From contig OX638130.1 in assembly GCA_951804985.1 (NCBI GenBank), forward strand, positions 6,000,791 through 6,064,790: a DNA stretch of 64,000 bases, in the 5' to 3' direction. The notes under the pieces are model-generated. The model did no database searches. It was not told the DNA's origin and saw nothing but the letters and a program-made list of their open reading frames with translations. The translations under genes were made by a program, and so were the position numbers. The DNA comes from Dryomyza anilis (taxonomy: Eukaryota > Arthropoda > Insecta > Diptera > Dryomyzidae). Shown here piece after piece: positions 10,622 to 22,100 of the stretch (position 1 is the first letter of the stretch; every line of letters begins with the position of its first letter).

Positions 10622-12728
10622 AAAATGAATTATTTTAATGATATTCTCTTTTGTAAATTTATGTAAATGTGAACCGAGAACCCTAAATGGAAAAATCATT
10701 CAAAATTAACTAAAAATGTTTTAAACAGACCTCTATATTAAATATATATTAAACAAAATCATTATGACACTTGCATTTGATCAATTATATGCTATTAAAA
10801 TCTTTGTGAGTGATTCTAATAATGATAAAATTGGTGGCCCAACCTACGTACCTTGACCAACCAACCTACGTTTTTATCAAATTTTGAGAAAAATTCTACA
10901 TATTTGATTGCATCATATTTTGATAGAAAACTTTTTTACATTATTAAAAGATATTCATGAACGACATTTTAATGCATTTAACTATGATTTTATAATGAAA
11001 ATTGACCACCGGATCAACACTTGAAAAAGTCAACAAAAAAAAACATTTTTTTTAGTACATTTTAGTATTCATCTGAGTAATAAGCAACAGGCCATTTCAC
11101 TTCAAAGTTTCGCGAAAAGTTGGAGTGCAATGTTACTTGGGATGCACCATTAAAACATTAAGATCGCCAGTGTAAAAAAAACAAAAAAATAGCGGTGGCC
11201 CAACCTATAGACCTTTCCCCTACAATTTGATCTAAGATGTACGCAGATATCGTAACAAGATAATGAATTTTGTTCGAAACGAGAAAAAAACGATTCTGGA
11301 TCGATATCGCATCGAATACTGAGATTGATTCGATAAACTTTGCGATATCGATGTGATCAGTATTTAAATATAGTATTTTTCCTTAAATTTTATTCTACAA
11401 AAAAATATAAAAAATAGTAGTGATAAAGAGATCGAACTTTTTTACGCAGTTAGTTCGAGAAAACTTCGATCATCGAAAGACTGTGAGAAAATTCAATAAA
11501 TGATTTTTAAACATTTTTCACATCATTATCGATGTCTCTAACTTTACTTCGATATCGTTCCGATTAAAAAAAATTATCGTATCGAGAAAATTCTTCAGAA
11601 ATTCAACACGCACCGATATCTACCTACCATATAGGTCCAAGTTGACGTTCGATATCGCTCCGAGAATATTTCCGATATCGTGTGATTTGTCCATTTACTC
11701 GCATTGATCTCGTTACTACATCGAAAGGAATGGTATACTGCAAAGTTCTTAATAATTTTGTAATACCCTATGCAATACACAGTATTTATTTTTAATGATA
11801 TCGTCTAAATTCTAATTATAAAATAAATAAAGCTGCACATGTCTTACTACTTATAATCCCGTTGATAATTTTTATCAAGATAACGTTAAATATATATTTT
11901 CTAGATATTTATTACTTATTTAAATGAGTCATTTTGAAATTGGATATAAATAAATGTTCGCTATAACTGCAGTAATTCTATGCTGATTGATGACCTCTTC
12001 CGGACTTTAAAAAGTCAGCGATGAAAAATACTCATTAGTGAAACATTCAGGTGGCAGAGTTTTTTGTAAGCTTTTCTAATAAAATTTTAACAGATAAAAC
12101 TGTAGTCAAAATGTCTGGCATTTTTCAGGTTTATTTCAGGGCATATTAATGACAAAAACACAAATTAAAATGAATAACAACTCTATATAAAATATTTGGC
12201 AGGCACAAGGCAATATTTTTAGGCAAAAATGGAGGTTATATTATAAAAACTGCCCCTACGCAATAAAAAAAATACGGCACATTTCCTAAAATCGTCCAGT
12301 TGTATGTGTGTTTGCCAGAAATACGCAGCGAGTATTCCAGAAAAATGTTAGAAATTTTATCTTGGGCATTCCAGTTTCCTTGAAATTCCATACAATTTTA
12401 AAATCAGCTATACATTTCAGAAAATCGTCCATGATTATGCCAGATTATCTATCGGAAGCCACATAAAATTTTTGTCAGGATGTAAGTAGTTTTGAAACAT
12501 TTTTTTTTTTGTAATACTTCAAGCATCGAAATCTCGCTATTTTCAAAACATATCAACGTAACGTAAATCTGCCTTTAACATTCCTCATAACTTGAAAACA
12601 TGGTATAGGATGTGGGAAAAATCACCAAAAGAAAAATGGTTCAACGAAAATTTTAAATTATCTCAAATTAGTATTCATGTTCAATTGAATTCAATTTCAT
12701 TTATTAAAAAAAAAAAAGTTGGAACAAC
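10622..12728. other. Intergenic DNA with a cluster of GATATCG/ATCGAT words
   Basis: 10380-11720 repeatedly shows ATCGAT and CGATATCG words (for example near 11253, 11302, 11344, 11546, 11650, 11673). This suggests a degenerate repeat family rather than a gene. A single TTACTTGGGA end, like those of the 12.73-kb element, is at about 11134. 12.2-12.5 kb has phrases such as GCCAGAAATACG that recur at 13.6-14.05 kb and near 24.17 kb. No coding sequence is supported. Confidence 0.5.
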
Positions 12729-12730
12729 AT

Positions 12731-13412
12731 CCCAAGTAACCAATTTGCGGCAATTTAAGTGGTAGCCACACAATTGCCTTTAAAGTGTTTGTTCTAAATC
12801 GATGTGAAATATACTTAATTGCCACCCAATTGCCAGTCAAAAAGCCCCGGGGCGAGACTTAGTTGCCACAAATTTCGATCCATTAAAGTGTCGGTTCACC
12901 TATTTGGAACTTGAACTGTAATTTTAAATGTGGAACTTGTGTGGATTAAAATTAAAAATAATAAAGATTTATAATTTATAAATTATTATTTATAAACTTG
13001 CTCCTATTAGGTTCTTCATTATATACATGCAACATTTATGGAACATAATACATTTTATAATTTGGCACTATTTTGCCACGTCTTAACAACAAAGTTAACT
13101 CCGCCCATTATCGTACATGTTCCATTATCGGAATGTACGACTTATATATCACAGCATTGTGACATATTATTGCGTATGTTCCATACATGTTCTTAGCCAC
13201 CACTTTGGAACTAAATTTATGTTCCATTATCAGAATGTATGACTCATATATCACAGCATTGAGACATATTATTGCGTATGTTCCATACACGTTCTTAGCC
13301 ACCGATTTGCAACTAAAAAATACTAGTTTGCAACACTGGCGTTTGAGGTAACTTAAAAGCTACACATTTGCCACACTAGTTTGTGACAATTGTCGAGCCG
13401 TGGTTACTTGGG
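12731..13412. mobile_element. 682-bp non-autonomous DNA element with 12-bp perfect inverted ends
   Basis: The left end CCCAAGTAACCA (12731-12742) is the exact reverse complement of the right end at 13401-13412. Both are flanked by AT, so a 2-bp target duplication is possible. The interior has no transposase. It holds a ~105-bp tandem duplication (about 13105-13305; CACAGCATTG, GTTCCATACA and TTCTTAGCCACC occur twice). The superfamily is not assigned. Confidence 0.75.
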
Positions 13413-15000
13413 ATAATGTAAATTGGATCCGACTAGCAAAAATTTTGCCTGCAATATATTCTTTTGGGTCATATTTCGTTTTTAGTTTTTGGGTCATTCA
13501 TCATTTATTTTTGAGTCAAATTGCATTTGGGTCATTTTTCATTTTTTAAACATTTTTTCCCACATCCTTAGAGGCTATATTGGCACTCTTTAATTGCCAA
13601 TATATTTACCAGAAATATACTTCAAATATTCCTGAAAAATTAAAGAAATATTGTCACGGGCACCCCAGACATTCAAAGCATTTTAAATAGATAAAGTAGA
13701 ATGTTGTATCAAATGCTACTAGTACCCAAAATATGTCTGGAATCTGCCTTTAAAATTTCACCAAATTTTAAAATCTTCAATACGCTTCTTAATCTCTTCC
13801 ATTTACCTATGTTTATGCCAGAACTGCCTGCAGGCAGTTTTTAAACATATTTTCGATACAGTCAAAGAAGAAGCTTGTATCAAAAGCTCAAAATATATCG
13901 GGAATCAGTTATAAATTCCACAAAATTTGATAACCTGCTAAACACTTCCCTGAATCAAAATTCTGTTTGCCAGACATGTTTTTTTCCAAAAATATAACGC
14001 AAATATTCCTGAAAATTGCAAGAAATTTTGTCTGGAGTTCTTATCAATTATGTATTGTCAAATTTTAGTTCAAGTTCCAAATGTTTCCTATGAATTCAAA
14101 TTTTTAAATGATTGAACTGATTATGTAACTTTTATAACAATCAAAGTGTCTAGAAGACCCATGGGATTTGGTAAAACTAACAATAAAATCTACGTCTTTA
14201 CCTTTCATTACCTCTTTTGAATGTAACCCATTCTCCGATATTTGAAATATTTACATTTCATAACTGATTACATTTTTTATAAATTAGCTCCCTCAAAAAT
14301 GCAATGCATCTGACAGATCTCTATGCAATATAGGCAAAAACTCCACAGTATAATTACGAGAATCTACATTTTTGAATAGATTCTCATCACAGATATTTTA
14401 AAATATGAATATTTTATACGAAAAAACAGTTTATAGAACTTATAGCTCCCCCAAAAATGCAATATCTCTGCAAGAACTATGCAATGTAGTGGTTATATCT
14501 ACAACTATAAAATCTCTATCGTTTCTCTTAGCTCACGGAGCGTACTCAGCGCATATTTCGGTTATAAAACCCCAAAAAGAAAACAATCTGGGCAAAATAT
14601 CGCAAAGTCAGTGAATGGTTTGGGCTGCAACGGAAAAAATATTCAATGAAAATGACTAATTTTAAAAATACCATCGCGTCGCGGAAATACAATGAGCAAG
14701 AAATACAATAAGCAACGAAGCAGAGGCAATAACATTTTTTGGCTAAAATGAAAAATAAAAAAATATTATGTTGGGAATTAATGGTAGTAAAAAAGAATGC
14801 TTTGAGAGAAGAGAGTCTGAAATGTTTGGTTAAAAAGCAAAATGCAATTTGAAAAGCGGCAGCGTGAGAAATAACCAAATTTAAAAGAGCGTGAGAGTGT
14901 TAAAACAGTACAATAGAGCAAAAAAGAAAGAGTGCGCGCATAAATAAAATATATTCAGTAAAGATTTCCCAGAAATTTCCCACATGATCAACTGGTAGCT
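13413..15000. other. Intergenic DNA upstream of the costars gene
   Basis: 13.56-14.06 kb contains diverged repeats around CCAGAAATAT and TATTCCTGAAAA. The open frame at 14546-14878 (minus) has no recognisable domain. No gene is supported. Confidence 0.45.
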
Positions 15001-15007
15001 GCGATAG

Positions 15008-15021
15008 CGAGAGAGAGAGAG
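15008..15021 (+). promoter_or_regulatory. GAGA-repeat tract near the promoter
   Basis: A run of (GA)n lies about 85 bp upstream of the first TATA box. In flies such tracts are typical targets of GAGA factor (Trl). That function here is inference. Confidence 0.4.
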
Positions 15022-15102
15022 CACTCTTCACGTGCCATTGCGCGCGATCTATCTCATGCTCTCACCTACCCATCACTCACTCTCACGCTGCTCTCTAAGC
15101 CT

Positions 15103-15139
15103 TATAAAAGCACAACAACCATGCGAAAGTTGCTCACTT
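15103..15139 (+). promoter_or_regulatory. Core promoter 1: TATA box plus initiator-like site
   Basis: TATAAAAG at 15103-15110 is followed, about 31 bp on, by TCACTT at 15134-15139. That is the spacing expected between a fly TATA box and an initiator. It would start a transcript reading toward the costars-gene exon 1 at 16137. Confidence 0.55.
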
Positions 15140-15476
15140 TTGTCCAAGAATTTTAAGGGAAAAGAAGTGGTTTTTACGTGTGTCTTGATTTCTTCAGTTC
15201 GTTCGTTTGTTCATTCTTTGTCATTTGAAGTCGAAACAGTTTTCTTTAAATAAAAATACAAATAGCTTGGGAACAAGAAAAGAGAAAATAAAGAAAAACA
15301 ATAAAATCATAAAAAATTTAGACGAAAAATACGCTGGCTCTGTCGCGCATACAGCCAAACCACCAAACATTTATGAATTACTTAATGAGCAACAATAATA
15401 AGTAAAATTTATTAAATAAATAATTAAAATAAAGCAGAGAGTGTTTGTGCGAATGTTCGTCCATTTTTCGCCAACA

Positions 15477-15515
15477 TATAAAAGCAAACGAGCGGAGCAA
15501 TTTTTCGCATTTCAT
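15477..15515 (+). promoter_or_regulatory. Core promoter 2: TATA box
   Basis: A second TATAAAAG lies at 15477-15484, with a likely start about 30 bp on, near TTCATAAT (15511). The 5' UTR from here to 16136 contains a CAA/CAACAA-rich stretch (16066-16130), common in fly leaders. No splice is needed between this start and the ATG. Confidence 0.55.
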
Positions 15516-16136
15516 AATAAGAGCAGCTGCGGTGTGCATAATACGGACAAAAATTCATAACTGAAAACAAGAATTTCAAACGTGAAAAAAGACTTTAATC
15601 AAAAACATATATTTAAAAAAAGCAATAATTCAAAATTCAAACGGAGAGTTTAAAACAAAATATTTAAAACTAAAAGTTTTTAATATTTAAAAAATTTAAA
15701 ACAAAAATTAAAATATTAAAAACTTAAAATTAAAAACTTCTCAATTTTCCAACCTCTTAAAGAATATAACATAAAATTTAAAACTTATTCCAAAGTTACG
15801 CTACAGCTTAAAAAAACATTAACGGTTCTACGAAGATCATTAAAAAACACGTAAATCATAATCGTGAGTTTAATTGATAGAAAAGCAGTTAATAAATAAA
15901 AAACATAATAAAAAAAGAAACAATTCGATCGTGCTTTTTCCATTAAAACTGTATTAGAAGATATCATACGTGTTCGTGTCAAAAGTTCAACGCATACCTC
16001 GTAGTTTGAAGTTTGCATTTTGTGCCGCATTCTGTTTTTACCATCGTAATTTATTTTACGCGTTCTACAACAACAACAACAACAACCACTAGCAGTACTA
16101 CTACTCCAACAACAACAGCAACAACCTATAATAAAA

Positions 16137-16181
16137 ATGGCTGATGTTTCACATGAATTGGGCTCTTTGAGAATGATTGTG
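16137..16181 (+). CDS. Costars gene, coding exon 1
   Basis: Fifteen codons starting MADVSHELG. The start context is AAAATGG. The exon ends ATTGTG before the donor GTAAGT at 16182. An open frame reads through the donor to 16418, but that extension has no family similarity and is best read as intron. Confidence 0.75.
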
Positions 16182-19100
16182 GTAAGTTTAATTTTTGAAC
16201 TCATTAAATATGTAAAACATATAAAACAAGTATTTTATAGACCAAACTGTACATTCAACTATTCCAAATTCGAAACCAGTATTTATAACAGAATGTTTAA
16301 CTTTTACTTTTATGTAGGGTCGTGTTACAGATTCCAATCGCATATTTTGAAATTTAAATATTTAACAACAGAAATAAAATTGTATACGTTAGACGTAAAA
16401 CCAATTGTATTCGATTAAAAGACATAAAGGGTATTCATTTCACTCCGTATCGCTTGCATATATCCGTATTTCGTAAGAATTCTACACAATAAAGCTTCTA
16501 ATTTTTACGATATACGCATTAGTGCATCCTAGACAAAATTCATATATTTTTAGCAATATTTCCGGAAACACAGTGACAAACTTTGTGATTTCAGATTGTC
16601 AAATTTTATACAATTTTAAAGTAAGATTCCCGGCATATTTTGGATTTTAGCAGTTTTTGTTTTGAGACCACTTTTATACAGGGTGTTTGGTTCATCAATG
16701 TCAATAATGCATGGGGCCATTCTATGATCAAAGAAAATGTAAAATAAAAAATGTCTAATTATGCACACAGTTAAAGATACAGGGTGTTTTAGAGATGCAT
16801 ATTACGAACATAACCTAGTAAAGAAAATTTGTTTTAAAGTATAATCTGTTCATAAATGTAGAACAATTTTTAATTCATGTTTTAGAAAATTAAATTACCT
16901 TTTCAATGGTATATCACATCTTCAAACCCCGTGATTTCTTCCCTTTTTAAAAGTTACGTAAAGTTGAAATTTACAAAATAAAAATATAAATTGATTTTCT
17001 CAAAATTTCGTTACCGATCACCCCATTCTTTCTAATTTATATTATTAGAACAGTATGAATTCCTAGTACTTTCTAACTAATTACAGTGATTTTAAACTGG
17101 AGGTTATACTGCAGAACTAATTAAACAGTGACGGATCTTGTGATACGTACCTTTTAAAAAAAAGGAACAAACCATGGGGTTTGAAGATGTGACATACCAT
17201 TGAAAAAGTAATTTAATTTTCTAAAACATGACTTCAAAATTGTTATTCATTTAGCAACAAATTATACTTTATTTTCTTAACTAGATTAGTAATATGCATC
17301 TCTTTAATACCCTATATCTTAAACATGGTGCAAAATTAGACATTTTTTTATTTTTTTATCTTATTTTTTTGAGTCATAGACCCCATAGACCCCATGCATT
17401 ATTGACATCGATTTTGCTTCCCAATAAGTTATACAGGGTGTTTGGGTCACCCTTTGGGGCGTACGTTTTAGATACGGGAATAATATTCTGAGGGTGAGGG
17501 AATTCAGCGGAATTTGGAACTTTAAAAATTAGCTATACGATTAAATATCTCCACCAAGGTGTAGGGTTTTCCATAATCGGGCTCGACCGACTTTAAGTCC
17601 CCTCCATGTGAATTTGTTTTATAATTTGTTTGATAATCAAAAAATATGTAAATGCATGACATAACATTGGTTATCAATATCATTTTAATAACAAGAGAAT
17701 TTTGTCGCGACTCAGATTTAAAATTTGAATTTTAAATTAATTAAAATAAGAGCTGCGATGAAATGTTGTTTCCAATTTCACTTTCAAACGAATTTAAGAT
17801 ATAAACAAAAAATCAAATAAAATTAACTCAGCATTTATTTGTACAATTTGAATACGATTGAGAACTATTGCAAACATGAATTCTGAAACAAAAATATAAT
17901 GCTTTCGATCGAATTCCGAATTTGTCAACAAACGGTTTTAAACTCGATGTCAGAATACAAAAAATGTGTTTTTCAAATAAATTCAAACCGTTGAAGTCAA
18001 AACAAACGGATTGAATTCTAACCAATTTTAATACTGAGAAATCAAATTCAAGCCCGTTTGTTTGCATAGTTTAAAGTTGGAATATTTTTTCGAACAAATA
18101 TATTTTAAATTTTCTGAACTGCATTTTACATTTACCAAACTATATTACTGAAACAATAAACAACTGATGAATTCGGAACTACAATTTACTCTGAAACAAA
18201 TTAAACGATTTCAATTTACAACTCTGAACTACATTTTACTATTACAAAATACTACGCAATAAGCAATTTAGCGGAAAAAGGACTCGTAAAAGTTTCTCAT
18301 CTAAGACGGAGCTCTCGAAAATATTATTCATAAAATATTGAGATTGAGGATTTATTTAGAAGCCCTCATAAATTAAACTAAATTAGAATAAATTAGCATC
18401 AACTTTAAAATTGTTTCTGAGCGCTCATAAAATGGACTCAAAAAAGTTATACTTTTATTTTAGATTGTTTTAGGAGCGCTCCAAAATGTGTCTCTTAAAT
18501 GAGTTTCATTCAAGTGAAGCTCATAAAATCATCAAATTTTTGAGTATTTAAGGAGCACTCAGAAAAGCATGATACAAATATTTACAGGTACGATCACTCT
18601 CTCATTTTTTTCCAATGTTTACTTTAGTGACACTAGGCAAGTTTTTTGAAGTTTAGTTTTAAAATCAAAACAAAATCGACAATTAAAAAAAATCTCATAT
18701 AAAATTCTATAGAAATGAAAAATAATTATCAAGGTATGCTTTGAGATAACTTAAAAATGTTCACAAAATTTTTTATAATCAAAACAAAATCTGAAAAATA
18801 TTTTTCATATTTTCTTTGAATATAAATTTCAATTTTTGAAAATTTTAATTTGAATCAAAACAAAATATTTCAAAATTTGTCAAAAAAAACTTGCCTAATG
18901 TCAGAGTGATCGTACCTGTAAATATTTGTATCATGCAGAAAAGTGAGTCACAAAAGTATATTATTTATGATGGCTTTAAAAGGTTACTGTTTAAAATAAA
19001 TTGATATACTATATTCGTGTTCAATTTGAAATAAAACAAAAATTCAATTTATTAGTGTAAGTTCAACACACAAACATGGATTTCAGGGATTTTCTTGAAA

Positions 19101-22100
19101 TGGAACCATTTTCTATTGGTTGTCTCATAAAAGAGTTTCATTCATGAGCGTTTTAGGAGCCCATGAAAGCATCAAATTTAAGAGTATTTAAGAGCACTCA
19201 GATTCGCTCGTATATGTGTCTGTCATTCTGTTGCAAGTAACTTATTATTCTTGATATGCAGAATTTTCTTCTTTGGTATCGGATTTTTATGAATTTTAAA
19301 ATAAGAAAATCTCCATTTCTTTTTGAATTTTACCAAAATATGAATGCTTTACCCAAGTTTCGGGAGCCCTTTTGGACTCTTTTTAGTATGATTCTATTGG
19401 CAGTAATAATAGTCTCATAAATATTAAATTTTTGGGGCACATAGTATTGTTGCCTCCACCCAGAAGTTAGGCTCTTTTAAGTACTCATATATGAGTGTTT
19501 TAGGCGTAACAAAAGTTTCATAAATATGAGCTTTTGGGCTCATAAAATAGTGTCCTCTACCCAGGGGTTGGTAGTATTTTTTTTGGCTATTTTATGTGTA
19601 CAAATATGAATGTTTTAGAAGTATTCAAATTTTTATAAATGTGGGGGTTTTTGGAGCACATAAAATGGTGCACTTTATCCAGGGTTTGGGAGTCTTGTTA
19701 GGCTCTTGTAATTGCGCATATATGAGGGTAACATAAATATGAGAGTTTTTGGGCTCATAAAATGGTGTCCTCTACCCAGGAGTCGGGAGTCTTTATGGGC
19801 TCTTTTTAGTATTGAAATATCAATGTTTTAAAAGTATTAAAAGTCTCATAAATGTAAGGGTTTTTGGGCTCATCAAATTATGTCTTCTACCCAGTCTTCT
19901 ACTCATATATGAGGGTAATACTCATAAATATGACAAATTTCTTTAAGGACATTTATATTTATGTTTATACTGCATTATGTCTAAACTACAACAAGAAAAT
20001 TAGAATAAGCTGATTGTTTTTATTGAACAATTGATAGTATTTTTATATTTACTCAAAATTCTAGTGGATTCGTGAAATTTACGAGCTTAAAATACTCCGA
20101 AATCTTGTTGATTAGTTGACATATCACTTTACTCACATCGTTCAGTTTACAATATACTCACGATTATGAGTAATAAGGGGATTCATATCAAAACCGTTAA
20201 TTTCTGATAAATTTATGTGTAATTTGATACGATTGATTTGTATTGGATACGCGTAATTTATTTTCTAAAATATTTAATGCACAACTATGAATGCATATTT
20301 AATAAAATATATATTAAAATAAATTTTAATAATTTTGTATGTTGCGCATTAAATATTCTAATAGAAATTTCTCATAAATCTATACTATATACAGAGTTTC
20401 CACTATTTACGCTCTTTACATGAATCACCTTAATATATTGTAGTATTTTAATAATATTTCTGAATTGTAATGCCAGAAATTCCAGTGGAATTTTTTTTTG
20501 AATTAAATAAAACAAAAACGACGACGAAATGAACAAATCAAATAAAAATTCTGTCACTAAAATTTCTGACACTTTTTTTGACCAATTCCTTTTCGAATCA
20601 TTTTACGATATAAGGGTGGTAAGTATACCATGTTCCCCAGCTTTCGTTCGAATTCCGATCGAATTTTATATAAAATTTATAAACCCATTTGCTGTCACAA
20701 TACAAAAAATTGTTTTCTTAACGAATTCAAATCAAATTAAACGGATTGAATTGATTTGAGTAAATGTTTGTATTAAGATATCCAATTCAAAAATGTTTGT
20801 TTACAATTTTTCACATGAATTTCGATCGAAAGCTGTAACATGACCCTATATTTCTGAAATCTCAAATTTGTGAAAAATATTTTTGTATTGAAATAAGAAT
20901 CTGACATATTTCATCATCATATTTCAACATATTTAAAATATAAAAATAACCCATAACAAATTGATGTTTCTGTTTTTAAAAATCACTTAAAAGTTTCTAT
21001 TGACATTTTATTTTTTCAATTGATTTAATCATATGATTAGTGCTCAAAGAGCATTCAACATGTTAATGTATTTCTTTTTATTTCTATTTTACAAATTGTT
21101 GCAATTAAAGAAAAAAAATGCATTTTTGGCACACAGAGTAGTCTCGGAGCACTTCCTACTATACACAAGTGACCTTCACGAATGTAATGATGAACAGTTT
21201 TATGTTTTTCACTCGTGTGAGAACGAAACAAAATTTGCGCGGCGACAATTTTACAAAAAAAAAAAATATAAAGAAAATCATTATATAAAAATAAATAAAT
21301 ATTTTACTTAAAATATTGCATTAGTTAAATCTATTGAAAATGGCAGCCAGACAGACTGTCGAAAAAAGCGACGCAAACGACATATTTAAAGACAGCCAGA
21401 AAATTGCAAAAAAAAAAGAAAAACTTTCGAAAACGGTATGACTCATCTTATGAGTTTTCACATAATTTTACAGTATTTAGTATATTTGCAAATGATCTTT
21501 ATGAAAAAATCAGACACAAGAATTTTACGACAAATGTAACTGACTCAACTGAAATTTATGCCCTACAATTAGTTACTTTTTGCCTGCTAAACGTTAATTT
21601 ATTGGTTAAAATAAATTCAAATTATTTTTGGTTTTTATAATTTTTTTTTGAAAATCATCCAAATTCAATGCATAAAGAAAAAGACGCCATTGCATTGTTT
21701 TGTGAATGAATTTCGTTGAATTAATTGAGAAAATTAAGAAATTCTTTTTTTTTTTTTTGGCATACTTTATTTTCATTTTTAGCACGTTACCATTCGTTTC
21801 GTCGATTCGTATCAGTCGATCTTTTTGCAATATTTTTGTACTGAAATCGTGAATTAAATATAAAAAATGTATATAAATTTATAGTTATATAGTTCCTGAA
21901 TAGATAGTGAAAATTTGATATGTGTGAGATTGTGATTTGAGATTTTTTTTTGAACATTTTTTTAACCGGACAATATGTAGCGATGATCACTCATCTCCGA
22001 AAAAAATTATACGCAGTCAAATCAGCATGTTTTTCAAATACACTTTCGAACGAAATTTAAAATATTTACAACAAATGTATAAGAATACGTTCAACACTTA

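Noticed and set aside
14546..14878. 110-residue minus-strand frame near the costars promoter
   Set aside because: It has no recognisable domain, AT-rich codons and no promoter or splice context; it looks like chance.
16137..16418. A 93-residue single-exon gene starting MADVSHELG
   Set aside because: A consensus GTAAGT donor follows codon 15 in phase with the downstream costars exons; the extension beyond it is AT-rich and unlike any family.
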